A program made the position numbers and the translations under genes. From Pseudomonadota bacterium (GTDB taxonomy: Bacteria; Pseudomonadota; Gammaproteobacteria; Steroidobacterales; Steroidobacteraceae): a stretch of DNA of 12,522 nt. Shown here piece by piece: positions 1 through 8,600 of this stretch (positions within the stretch are counted from its first letter, which is position 1; every line of letters starts with the position of its first letter). The notes under the pieces were generated by a model, which was given only the letters and a program-made list of their open reading frames with translations, had not been told where the DNA came from and did not search any database. The DNA lies in contig JAKAFQ010000060.1 of NCBI GenBank assembly GCA_021817875.1, positions 1 to 12,522 of the forward strand. Direction: 5' to 3'.

Positions 1-7
1 AGGACGC

Positions 8-99
8 GGAGAGGTGGCCGAGCGGTCGAAGGCGCTGGACTGGAATTCCAGTAACATCTTCACGGGTGTTCGTGGGTTCGAATCCCACCCTCTCCGCCA
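8..99 (+). tRNA. tRNA-Ser (anticodon GGA)
   Basis: A complete class II (long variable arm) tRNA can be folded by eye. The acceptor stem GGAGAGG (8-14) pairs with CCTCTCC (89-95), the discriminator is G96 and CCA is encoded at 97-99. The anticodon stem CTGGA/TCCAG (35-39/47-51) closes a seven-base loop with anticodon GGA at 42-44, which reads UCC and UCU serine codons. The long variable arm (about 52-71) and the T-arm motif GGTTCGAATCC are typical of tRNA-Ser. No promoter is visible because only 7 bp precede the gene. It faces the vapC-like gene tail to tail, with 18 bp between them. Confidence 0.97.
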
Positions 100-117
100 A
101 GTCACGAGCGGCCGGCA

Positions 118-531
118 TTACTCGATGACCTGCAGCGGGTGATATCGGTGGCCACGACGCACCCGATACACTTGGAAGTCGTTGCGGTCGATGGTGAAGA
201 CCCTGAGAGTCTTGAGCTGCTCGGCCGCGACGATGATCGAAGCGTCAGCGAGATCCATCGGGCGATCAGCGTAGGTCTCCATCAATTCGAACGCGCGCAA
301 TAGGGCTGCTCGATCGAAATTCCAGATGGAAGCGCCCTTCTTGGCGATGAAGTCCCGCAACCGGCCAGAGCCCACGCTTTGAGGCTCGAGTATGTGGAAT
401 GCCTCGGTCAGTACGGGGATTGTCGTAGAAAGCGATTCCCGTATCGAACTCAGAGTCCTCCTGCATCGGGAATGCTGCTCGTCCTTCGGATCGAACAGGG
501 CCACGAGGGGGCCGGTGTCGACCAGGATCAT
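118..531 (-). CDS. vapC: VapC-type PIN-domain ribonuclease toxin
   Basis: A 137-residue protein, the usual size for VapC. PIN-domain toxins are Mg2+-dependent endoribonucleases, often cutting tRNA or rRNA. The expected acidic residues are visible: D5 in the opening MILVDTG motif, E43 in VLTEAFH, D93/D96 in MDLADASI and D115 in TIDRNDF. The start ATG (529-531) overlaps the antitoxin stop as ATGA, so the two genes are translationally coupled with the antitoxin first, the normal order for such modules. The 3' end faces the tRNA-Ser gene. The family and nuclease role come from known PIN biology; the actual RNA target cannot be read from the sequence. There is no sign of truncation or lost catalytic residues. 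Confidence 0.93.
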   Translation of the reverse strand: MILVDTGPLVALFDPKDEQHSRCRRTLSSIRESLSTTIPVLTEAFHILEPQSVGSGRLRDFIAKKGASIWNFDRAALLRAFELMETYADRPMDLADASIIVAAEQLKTLRVFTIDRNDFQVYRVRRGHRYHPLQVIE

Positions 532-788
532 CGACCGTGCTTGCGCTTCAGAGCGAGGCGAACGCCCGCGCGCGTATCCTGCGACGAGGCGATCGCGTAC
601 CCTCCAGGGCCGAGGTCGAGTTCCTTGTAGACATCATAGGGTAGGCGCGCTGGCTTGCTTCGCACCCGGTCCCGTAGCGCCCTTACGCCCCGCTTCAAGA
701 CTTCCGATATCGGCCAGCCAGTGGCGGCGCGCACTTTCTCCAAAACTTTTTCCGTCTCCTCATCGAAGCGAACAGTGCGGGTGGTCAT
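528..788 (-). CDS. vapB: Ribbon-helix-helix antitoxin partner of the PIN toxin
   Basis: An 86-residue protein. Residues 1-45 have the pattern of a CopG/MetJ-type ribbon-helix-helix DNA-binding fold: a short beta strand (TTRTVRFDEET) followed by two helices around VLEKVRAATGWPISEVLKRG. The tail from about residue 49, containing PYDVYKELDLGPGGYAIASS and ending in a basic KRKHGR, resembles the toxin-binding extension of RHH antitoxins paired with PIN toxins. It should neutralise the toxin and repress its own promoter. The start ATG at 786-788 follows an AGGA Shine-Dalgarno about 8 bases upstream, and the gene overlaps the toxin by 4 bp. The vapB symbol is used by position and fold; other antitoxin names are possible. 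Confidence 0.88.
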   Translation of the reverse strand: MTTRTVRFDEETEKVLEKVRAATGWPISEVLKRGVRALRDRVRSKPARLPYDVYKELDLGPGGYAIASSQDTRAGVRLALKRKHGR

Positions 789-798
789 CGAGGTTTCC

Positions 799-820
799 TA
801 TTGCATTACAAAGCGCAATA
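799..820 (-). promoter_or_regulatory. Candidate antitoxin operator (palindrome) upstream of vapBC
   Basis: A perfect 6-bp inverted repeat TATTGC-N10-GCAATA lies 11 bp upstream of the antitoxin ATG, in an otherwise plain leader. RHH antitoxins normally bind short inverted repeats over their own promoter, so this is the natural autoregulatory operator. No strong sigma-70 promoter is seen. The nearest minus-strand -35-like hexamer is TTGACG at 840-835, poorly spaced from the TATTGC and TGTAAT boxes. Confidence 0.5.
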
Positions 821-1061
821 CAGGAGAGAAGATGCGTCAAGGGAACTGCCCGAAGGCGCGTGACGCGTGCGGCAGAACGCCCGTTGAGCCGACGTCGCTC
901 GATCGTCCGTGACGGGCCCGGGCGAGTGATCCCGGTCGATCCGGAGTGAGCGAAATCATGAGCATTTCTCGTCTAACTCCCGGCGGATCGGTTCTGTGAG
1001 GTAGCGCTGCATCGGGCGATCGCTGTGGCGAATAGGGACATGTATGAATCAGGGCGACCCG
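821..1061. other. Gene-free stretch between vapBC and the helicase operon
   Basis: No convincing gene was found here on either strand; the frames that stay open run into neighbouring genes and lack family resemblance. The only notable segment is about 1016-1063, which contains the self-complementary GCGATCGC followed by a GAATAGGGACATGTATGAATC-like stretch. That stretch resembles, by general impression only, the ends of small IS200/REP-type elements. No terminator hairpin with a T-tract is evident after the 1062 stop codon. Confidence 0.4.
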
Positions 1062-2264
1062 TCATCGTGCCAATGACCTCAACAGACTCGCGAACAGCGC
1101 CGGCTGACGCTCCTTCAGCTGCCTGCGCAGCGCGAGGTCCTGCGCCTCGCGGCCGGCCGCACGCGCCGCGAGCCAGCGGTGGACCAGTCGATAGTGTTCC
1201 TGGGTCGCGGTGTTCCCGGGCGACAGCTCGGCCGGCAGCTGACGGGCCAGCGCCGGCTCCTGGAGCAGCAGCCATGCGGGGAAGTCTCCGGCGGCGAACG
1301 CCTCATCCTCGCAGTCCAGAAACCGTTGCCAGAGCGCGTGGATGTCGGTGCCTCTGAGGGTCTCGACGGCCTCGCCGGCCTTCTCCGGCGTGTGCCAGCA
1401 TAGCTGGAACCATGCGGACAGCGCCTCTGCCCGCTGCCGGCGCCGCAGAGCGCTTTCCACGAGTCTCAGACCGAGCGGCGCCTGCTGCCACCATTGCGGC
1501 TCTGCGAGCACGCTTGACTTGACGGCCTGCCAGTCCTGCGCCTGGCTCCACGCGTAGCTGGCGTGGAGCCGCGGCTCCTCAGGCGAGTACGGCAGGGCGC
1601 GAACCGATTCGGCCAAGTGCCGCCAGAGCGGCACGAGCAGATTCCGGGCGCGCGCGCCGAGCAGGCGTCGGGCGGTGGAGGTGACGCCGGTCATGAATTC
1701 CAACAGCTCGCGGCAGTCCGTGACCGGTCGCTCCATCCGTGCGAAAGCCTCGAGCAGCCGGTCGAAACCCGCCAGGTCCGGGTGATTCGGCTGTTTCCCG
1801 TACAGGGCATCGAGCAGGCGGGTCGCTTCGAGCGCATCCGCGGCGGCGAGCGCGTTCGCGATGCCGGTCGTCAGCGCGACCACCGGGTTGTCGAAGAACA
1901 GATCCATCTGCGGCGCCGGTGCGCGAACGTAGCGACTCGAGAGCAGCGCGGCGAGCCGCGCATCGGCGCTGATGCGCAGCGCGCCGCCGGGAGCGGCGGC
2001 CTGCGCGGCATGGAGCTCCTGGGACTCCGCCGTCAGTCCGAGGGCGGCTGCATACGCGATCGCCTGTTCCAGCTCCATGCGGATCGTCGCGCGATCGCCC
2101 ATCAGTACCTCGTCCAATTGCGGCACCTCCCGGCGCCGCCAGGCTTCGTAATCGACCTGGAGCAAACGGCCGGTTTCAAACAGCAGCTCGAGGGGCGCGA
2201 ACGAGCCATGCTCGAGCAGCAGCGAATCGACTTGCGCCTGCAGCTCCGCCGCCGGCGCGTTCAT
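1062..2264 (-). CDS. Uncharacterised helical protein coupled to SWIM-SNF2 helicase
   Basis: A 400-residue protein I cannot assign to a named family. It is rich in Ala, Leu, Arg and Glu and reads as almost entirely alpha-helical. The N-terminal part (about 10-80) contains ELLFETGRL, DYEAWRRREVPQLDEVLMGD and LEQAIAYAAALGL. The second half has helix-pair segments such as EALSAWFQLCWHTPEKA and HRWLAARAAGREAQ that look TPR- or HEAT-like. No signal peptide, membrane span or catalytic motif was seen. Its ATG (2262-2264) overlaps the helicase stop codon as ATGA, so the two are almost certainly co-transcribed and translationally coupled. By inference it is an accessory or adaptor subunit of the helicase. 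Similar small partners next to bacterial SWIM-SNF2 genes are remembered but not verified here. Confidence 0.8.
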   Translation of the reverse strand: MNAPAAELQAQVDSLLLEHGSFAPLELLFETGRLLQVDYEAWRRREVPQLDEVLMGDRATIRMELEQAIAYAAALGLTAESQELHAAQAAAPGGALRISADARLAALLSSRYVRAPAPQMDLFFDNPVVALTTGIANALAAADALEATRLLDALYGKQPNHPDLAGFDRLLEAFARMERPVTDCRELLEFMTGVTSTARRLLGARARNLLVPLWRHLAESVRALPYSPEEPRLHASYAWSQAQDWQAVKSSVLAEPQWWQQAPLGLRLVESALRRRQRAEALSAWFQLCWHTPEKAGEAVETLRGTDIHALWQRFLDCEDEAFAAGDFPAWLLLQEPALARQLPAELSPGNTATQEHYRLVHRWLAARAAGREAQDLALRRQLKERQPALFASLLRSLAR

Positions 2265-5200
2265 GGACTGAGCAGCCTTTCGAGGTCCGTGGCGGTGAGC
2301 GACAGGGGCGAGTCGCTAGCGCCGGCGTACAGCCCGGCGGCCAGCTCGCGCTTGCGCGCCTGCAGCTCGAGCATTCTTTCCTCCACCGTGCCCTGCGCGA
2401 TCAGCTTGTACACAAAGACAGGCTTGTTTTGGCCGATGCGGTGCGCGCGGTCGGTCGCCTGCGCCTCGGCGGCCGGATTCCACCAGGGCTCGTAGTGGAT
2501 GACGGTGTCGGCCGCGGTGAGGTTGAGCGCGGTGCCGCCGGCTTTGAGGCTGATCAGAAACAGCGGCGTCCCGCCGGCCTGGAAGCGCTCGATCTGGGCA
2601 GAGCGCTCGCGGGTTTCGCCGGTGAGCAGGCAGTAGGCAATGGCGAGCTCGCGCACCCGGGCCTCGATGAGCCGCAGCATGGAGGTGAACTGCGAGAACA
2701 GCAGGATCCGGCGGCCTTCGGCCACCAGCTCGGGCAGCGCCTCGCCGAGCCAGTCGAGCTTCGCCGAAGGGATCTGGCCCGCGGCGGCGGTCTCGATGAG
2801 ACGTGGATCGCAGCACGCCTGGCGGAGCTTCAGAAGCGCCTCGAGGATGGTGACCTGACCGCGTGCCAGTCCGACCTGTCCGATGATCTCACGGATGCGC
2901 CGGTGGGAGGCGAGGCGGATGGCGTCGTAGAAATCGCGTTGCCGCTCATCGAGCACGATGAGCTCGAGCAGCGTGGATTTGCGCGGCAGCTCGGGCGCCA
3001 CGGCATCTTTGGTCCGGCGCAGCAGAAATGGCTTGAGGCGCGCACTGAGCGCCTCGGCGCGCACCCGATCGGCGCCGTGCTCGATCGGATTGCGGTAGCG
3101 CCGTTGAAATTCCCGCTCGCCGCCGAACAGGTCGGGCTGCGCGAAGGCGAACAGCGACCACAGTTCGCCCAGGTGATTCTCGAGCGGAGTGCCGGTGAGG
3201 CACAGCCGCTGATCGGCGCGCAATGCGCAGGCGGCTTGCGAGACCCTGGCGCGTGGATTCTTGATCATCTGGGCCTCATCGAGGATCACCACGGAAAACT
3301 CCTGGCCCAGCAAGACCTCCGCATCGAGCTGCAGTTGGGGGTAACCGGTGATCAGGACATCGGCGCCACCGATGTGCGCAAAGCGGGCGTGGCGCGCAGG
3401 GCCATGCAGGACGAGCGCGCGCAGCGCCGGGGCGAGGCGACGGGTTTCCTGCTGCCAGTGCGCGAGAGCGCTCACCGGCGCGACGATCAGCGCCGGCTTT
3501 TGCAGCCGGCCGGCACGCTTCTCGTACAACAGATGCGCCAGCGCCTGCACCGTCTTGCCGAGGCCCATGTCATCGGCCAGCACTCCCCCGAGCCGGTGGC
3601 GGCGCAGGAACTGCAGCCAGCCGAGACCCTCGCGCTGATAGGGGCGGAGCTGCGCGGCGAATCCCGGCGGCGCCGCCAGAGGCTCGATGCGAGTGAATTC
3701 ATCGAGCCTCGAGAGCAGCGGTGTGAGCGTCGGATCCGACGAGCGCAGCGTGACCTCGAGTTCGCGGCGCAGGAACGCAAGCGAATAACACTGGTTTCGC
3801 GCCAGGGTCAGTCCTTCGCCCTTCAGGGCGTCACGTTCGAACAGCTCGACCAGCGCCGAGGCGATCCGGCGGATGCGCTCCATGGCGATCGGGACGTGCC
3901 GACCGTCTTGCAGCCGCAGCAGCCAGTGCTCACCGACCGCGAAGGAGGCGGGCTCGGCCTGCCGCCCACCGCCTGTCCCGGTGGCGGAATGGCCCTCGAG
4001 CGAGCGCTGCAGGTACTCGGCGAGCGCTGGCAGGACATTCACCTCCTTCCCCTCCACCGTCACCCCGAGCCGCAGGTGAAACCAACTCTCGGTGGGCCCG
4101 CCATCGAGGCCGCCGAACCATCCGTCGGGGTGTGCGATCGGGTAAGGAAATCCGGGCTCGGTCAGGATTTCCCAGCCGGCCCGCGTCAGGCGCACCGCGG
4201 AATCGAGGAGAAAGACGAACCAGGCGTCGCGGGGGGCGGCAGGCGAGGGCAGCAGGGACGCGAGTTCCGCGCGGAAGGCGGTCTCGGTCTCGATGTCGCG
4301 GGGGATCTCATGGACCTCCGTCCCCGAAAGCCGGCGTACGAGCGGCTGCCGCTCCGACAGTCGATGGCTGTCGACGGCCAGACCGTTGTACAGGTATTGC
4401 AGCCGCGCCGTCGGTCCCGCCTCGAGCAGCAGCCGCGCGCGCAGGCTCTCGAGCGGCCGCCGGCAAAGCGGCAACACCGCAAGGCGCGGGAACACGCTCG
4501 CCGAGGCTTCCCCGGCGAGCGCGGTATTGAGCGCCGGGACCGCTTCCGGGGCAATCGGCTGGCGCCCGTAGCGCTCGATGAGATCGCGTCCGCAGGGCAA
4601 CTCGAGCACACCCCACTCGAGGTTCGCAGCGTCGAGGTAATGCGCAGGCGCGAGGCTGAGCAGGGGATGGACGGCATCTCCGGCGTGACAGACGAGGAAC
4701 TGGTTTCCGGACGCATCGCTCCGCCACTCAAGCTGCGCCCGGCGGGGTGTGCCCGGACGCAGCGCCCGAGAGTGCACCGAGTCCCAGTACGCACGGCCGG
4801 TGCGCGCCACCTGCTCGAAGAGCATCGCACCGGTGCTCGCCTCGAGCTTCCAGGAACTCTCGAATCCGAGACCGCTCAGCGTTTCGAGGATGCTGCGGTC
4901 CGACAGATCGACGTAGCGCGGATACTCGCCGTGCCGCTGCGCAGAGCGCGGCACGTACGGCACCGCGGACGGGTGTATCGGCCCGGGCCCCTGGCGCACC
5001 CAGACCGACAGCCGCAGCTCGCCGGATGCACCGGCATGCGACGGGCCTGCGCTGCGGGTCAACAGATAGCACAGCTGCTGTCTGGGCGCCGACAGCTCGG
5101 CGGTCAGTGCGGCTGGGTGGGTTGCCCTGGCCACCCGGGAAGAGGCGGGCGAGGGCCTCTCACCGGATGCCGGTTCCAGCTGCTGCTGCGAAGCGATGGC

Positions 5201-5482
5201 GATTGCGGCCACGTGGGGGCATGGACTGCGTCCGCCGCAACTGCATTCGGCCCGTTGCAGGCGGTTGTCCGTGCGGCGGATGTAGACGCGGAACGTGCCG
5301 GTCCCGGCTTCGTGGCCCGCTTCCGCCGAGACGATCCCCGTGATCACGCTGCCGTTGTGATGCACTCGCAGCTCGCGCACGGCGCCGGCATCGAGCAGGT
5401 GCTGCGCGGAACGACGCAGCTTCTCGCTGAAAGGGCGATACGGATCAGGCTCCGATGGATGAGCACAGGTGGAATCGGCCAT
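2261..5482 (-). CDS. SWIM zinc-finger SNF2-family helicase/ATPase
   Basis: A 1073-residue Snf2/RapA-like superfamily 2 ATPase, expected to translocate on double-stranded DNA and remodel protein-DNA complexes. Residues 80-90 form a SWIM zinc finger (C80-x-C82-x5-C88-x-H90). A long region of about 500 residues without recognisable motifs follows. The two-lobed motor fills the C-terminus: Walker A DDMGLGKT near 637-644, DEAQ Walker B near 734-737, LTGTPLENHLGELW near 760, then lobe 2 with SLKAGGTALNLTAAD and the arginine-finger motif QATDRAHRIGQ near 1007-1017. All motor motifs look intact. The start at 5482 (MADSTCAHP) is preferred over an in-frame ATG at 5548, because the intervening bases hold an intrinsic terminator. 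Neither start has a strong Shine-Dalgarno. The stop overlaps the next gene by 4 bp. The cellular role is unknown; repair, transcription recycling and defence are all possible. Confidence 0.93.
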   Translation of the reverse strand: MADSTCAHPSEPDPYRPFSEKLRRSAQHLLDAGAVRELRVHHNGSVITGIVSAEAGHEAGTGTFRVYIRRTDNRLQRAECSCGGRSPCPHVAAIAIASQQQLEPASGERPSPASSRVARATHPAALTAELSAPRQQLCYLLTRSAGPSHAGASGELRLSVWVRQGPGPIHPSAVPYVPRSAQRHGEYPRYVDLSDRSILETLSGLGFESSWKLEASTGAMLFEQVARTGRAYWDSVHSRALRPGTPRRAQLEWRSDASGNQFLVCHAGDAVHPLLSLAPAHYLDAANLEWGVLELPCGRDLIERYGRQPIAPEAVPALNTALAGEASASVFPRLAVLPLCRRPLESLRARLLLEAGPTARLQYLYNGLAVDSHRLSERQPLVRRLSGTEVHEIPRDIETETAFRAELASLLPSPAAPRDAWFVFLLDSAVRLTRAGWEILTEPGFPYPIAHPDGWFGGLDGGPTESWFHLRLGVTVEGKEVNVLPALAEYLQRSLEGHSATGTGGGRQAEPASFAVGEHWLLRLQDGRHVPIAMERIRRIASALVELFERDALKGEGLTLARNQCYSLAFLRRELEVTLRSSDPTLTPLLSRLDEFTRIEPLAAPPGFAAQLRPYQREGLGWLQFLRRHRLGGVLADDMGLGKTVQALAHLLYEKRAGRLQKPALIVAPVSALAHWQQETRRLAPALRALVLHGPARHARFAHIGGADVLITGYPQLQLDAEVLLGQEFSVVILDEAQMIKNPRARVSQAACALRADQRLCLTGTPLENHLGELWSLFAFAQPDLFGGEREFQRRYRNPIEHGADRVRAEALSARLKPFLLRRTKDAVAPELPRKSTLLELIVLDERQRDFYDAIRLASHRRIREIIGQVGLARGQVTILEALLKLRQACCDPRLIETAAAGQIPSAKLDWLGEALPELVAEGRRILLFSQFTSMLRLIEARVRELAIAYCLLTGETRERSAQIERFQAGGTPLFLISLKAGGTALNLTAADTVIHYEPWWNPAAEAQATDRAHRIGQNKPVFVYKLIAQGTVEERMLELQARKRELAAGLYAGASDSPLSLTATDLERLLSP

Positions 5483-5507
5483 GGCGCAGCAGGCGTCCCG
5501 GAGGCAG

Positions 5508-5535
5508 GAAAAGAAAGGCCGCCTGGCAGGCGGCC
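5508..5535 (-). terminator. Intrinsic terminator after the DUF748 gene, before the helicase
   Basis: Read on the minus strand, GGCCGCCT-GCC-AGGCGGCC forms a perfect 8-bp GC-rich stem with a three-base loop (5535-5517), followed at once by TTTCTTTTCC. This is a textbook rho-independent terminator for transcripts coming from the DUF748 gene (stop at 5663). It ends only about 25 bp before the helicase ATG at 5482, too little room for a promoter downstream of it. It may therefore also act as an attenuator for helicase expression. Confidence 0.85.
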
Positions 5536-5588
5536 CGGACCAGCGCATGATAGTCGAGGCGTCACCGACCCTGCATCCGGCGCGGGCG

Positions 5589-5631
5589 GCGCCTGCAGCG
5601 GCCCGACGCCGGCCGGTGCCCCCGCAGGCGC
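5589..5631. repeat. Inverted repeat in the DUF748-helicase spacer
   Basis: GCGCCTGC (5589-5596) is matched by its complement GCAGGCGC (5624-5631) with a 27-base loop that itself contains the palindromic GGCCGG/CCGGCC type of sequence. It lies in the 3' untranslated region of the DUF748 transcript, upstream of the intrinsic terminator. It may fold in the mRNA or be a chance product of the high GC content. Confidence 0.3.
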
Positions 5632-5662
5632 AGCGCCCAGCGGTAACAGCCGTGGGTCGAGG

Positions 5663-8600
5663 CTATTTCAACCGCAGCTTCATCCGGATCCGCTCGTGCC
5701 AGGCCGTGCCGGATTCGGTGGTGGTGAGAAACACCCGATCGGCCTTCAGGATCCCGTTGGCCAGAAGCGCTTCCTGGACGTGGGTTGCCCGGGCGAGACC
5801 CAGTGCGACAAGCGTTCCGGCCGAGGGCCGTACCGTCGGGCGCAGCTCGCCGCGCAGCCAGCGGATCTTCGCCCGTTCCAGCTGGCGTTTCTCATCCGGC
5901 GGTGTGCGGCCCGGCGCGCCCGCAGCGCTTGCCGCAGACGCCGTGGGCAGGTGCGCCGGAAACACCAGTGGCTTTTTCAGCCGGGTCCGATACAGAGACA
6001 CCAGTCCGCGCAGTTGCCGACCCAGGGTCAACGAAGAGATGCCGGCCGGGTGGCGCCCGCCCGCCCGCGCCATGAGCAGGGCATCGATCCGGGCGTCCTC
6101 GATCGCCACTGCGTCCAGGGCGCCCGCCGGGCCCGCGGGGATGTCGAGCTGCAGGGCCGGCCGCTGCGCGAGCGCGTGGGCGAGAGCCGTGAGGCTGCCG
6201 AGCGCGGCGGGTGGCACGGCGGCCGAACCCGGGACGAAATCGATGTACTGCGCCTGCTGTGCGCCAGCAAACAGTTTGCCGATGAGATCAAAGGGCGCGA
6301 GGGCCGCTTTCTCGAGCAGGTGTCGCAGCATCATCCACACCACCGGCCAGATATCGAATCTGGGGTCATCGAGTGAGCCGGTGACCGGCAGATTGATGCG
6401 GATCACGCCGGCGCGATTCTTGAGCAGAGCGGTGGCGAGCCGGATCGGCCAGCCCACGCGGTGCTTGCTGCCGCTCGCGCCGCCCCACTGCAACTGGTCG
6501 ATGACGATGTGATGCTCGGCGTGCAGCTTGCGATTGACGATGCGGTAGTGGAAGCGCGTGCTCAGCGTGCCCTTTGCGATGGCGTAGCCCGCGTAGAAGT
6601 CGGAGTATGGATCGAAGATGGGCAGCTGGATGTCGTGGAAGGCGAGGTGAATGTCGGTGCTGCGGCCGAGGCCATAGGGGTTGAACGATCCTTTGACCTG
6701 TACGGGCGAGTAACGGTTGATCACCTGACCGGCGAGCCCGATGGTGGCGATGGCCCGCGGCGAGGTCGAGATGTTGGTGATCGTGCCGTGCAGGTGATCG
6801 ATCGGCGCCCGGAAGTGCGGCTCGATGGACTCGTCGGCGAAAGTGATCGAGCCATGGTCGATATCCAGACGCCGCAAGAGCGCCGCAAATGCCGGCGTTC
6901 GGGACGATGCCCCGTGCTTCGCAGACACATGTGCCGGCGGCGCACTCTGCGGCGCGTGCGGCGGCACGAGCGCGGCAAGGTTCAAAGTGCGGTTGGGCAG
7001 GATTTCGATGAGACCGGCGGGCGCGCTGAGCCCGGCGCGGTCGATCACGAGCTTCGTCGGGCGGTACTCGATGCCGCTCAGATTCAATGCCCGCCAGCCG
7101 AACAGTTCGGTGCCGCCGGCCCGGGCGAGCAGCTCGACGTTGCGGGTCTGCAGGCGACCGCTCAAGCGGATGAGCCGGCCCGTGGCGAGCTCGGCAAAGC
7201 CGCGTACGCCGAGCTCGCCGGAGTGCAGCTGCGTGGACGGGGCGAGCGGCAGGTACGGCGCGAAAGTCGGCAGAGACAGGTGGGCAAGCGAAACCCACAG
7301 GGCCGCGCTGCGGCTGGCCGGCGTGATGCGGCCATCGAGCGCCAGATATGCGCGGTCGATGCTGGCGCGCACGCTGAATGGGACCGCTCGCCCGAGGTCA
7401 TTGCTGAGCCCGGAGGCTGTGAAGGAATGCAGCGTGATCGCAAAGCGGACCGCGGGATGGACGGTGAGATCCTCGACCGGCACTGTGGCGTCGGTGAGCG
7501 CAAGCCGGCCGAGCCCGATCTGCCAGGGAGTGCTTTGAGCGCGCGACGGTGCCTTGGCAGGGGTACCCCGAGAGGCCGGCGATGGCAGCAGGCGCAGCAG
7601 GCGGATGCGGCCGCTGCGGGCGCGCTGCACGGGGAAATGCAGACCCGCGAGGGCGAGGGACGAGACGGCCAGGCGGTGCTGCCCGTCCTCGAGGCGGGTG
7701 CCCTTCAGCGTCAGCCGCGCAAGGCCGAGGTTCTGACCCGCAGCAGGCCCGGTGCCGGTCAGTTGCAGGCCGCGCACGGTGAGGACCGGCAGCGATCCGG
7801 TGGCGGCTGCGCCGCCGGCCACCTGCAGCGTACCGGAGTGGGCCTCGATGCGAGCGATACGCACGATGCCGTGCAGCGCTTCGCCGCGCAGCTCGAGCCC
7901 GCTGGCGGCAAAGTCCACGGCCGAAACGTGGGTATCGAGGCCATGCGCCCCGGCTGCCACGTCATATTGAGCGCTGAGACCCATTTGTCCGGCGTTCGGG
8001 GTCATGGGCAGGCCGGTCGGCAGGAATTGCGCGAGCGTGCTCACCGGGATGCCGCTGAGGGACACTGTGCCGCGCGACGCAAGGGGCGAGAGCGACACCC
8101 GGCCCTGCCAGGCGAGATCCGCTCCGCCGCTGTTCGCCTGCAGAATGAATCGGCCGCCGGAGCCGCCCCGGGTGCGCAGGTCGGTCAACCGGAACGTGAT
8201 TGGTGCGAGGCGGGCATGGGCGGCCGGGCCGCGCTCGAGGTCGGTGAAGCTCAGCCTGCCCTGATTGATCCGCAGGTCATCGATGCGCAACACCGGGGTC
8301 GGAGCGGTGCTTTTGCCGGTGCCGGACGAGGCGAACAGCACTGCGAGATTGAGCGTTCCATCCTTGGCGATCACCACGTGAGCGTCGGGCTGATCGAGAT
8401 CGAGCGCCGTGACGCGATAGCCCGGCTCGAACAGCGACAGCGGCGAGACGGCAAGGTACAGCCGCCCCAGGGAAAACAGCGTCCGGCTGTGCTCCGCCAG
8501 GCGGATGTCGCGGATCGAGACCGTCAGATGAAGCGGGTCGACCCGGATCGGTCCCAGGCCGAGCGACAGGCCGGCGTGCCGGCCCGCCCAGCGGCTCGCC

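Noticed and set aside
973..1275. Minus-strand 100-codon frame overlapping the end of the 400-residue protein
   Set aside because: It is an alternative frame of the real gene, with Ala/Gly/Arg-rich composition and no motif.
5483..5548. 22-residue N-terminal extension of the helicase from ATG 5548
   Set aside because: The extension is encoded by the intrinsic terminator hairpin and T-tract and reads as low-quality Arg/Pro/Cys-rich sequence. The downstream ATG gives a normal N-terminus. It remains possible, and is raised as a finding.
2429..6376. A very long plus-strand open frame antisense to the helicase and the end of the DUF748 gene
   Set aside because: It is low-complexity Arg/Gly/Ala/Gln-rich with no family motifs, while the minus strand carries clear SNF2 and DUF748 motifs. 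Long antisense frames are common in GC-rich DNA.
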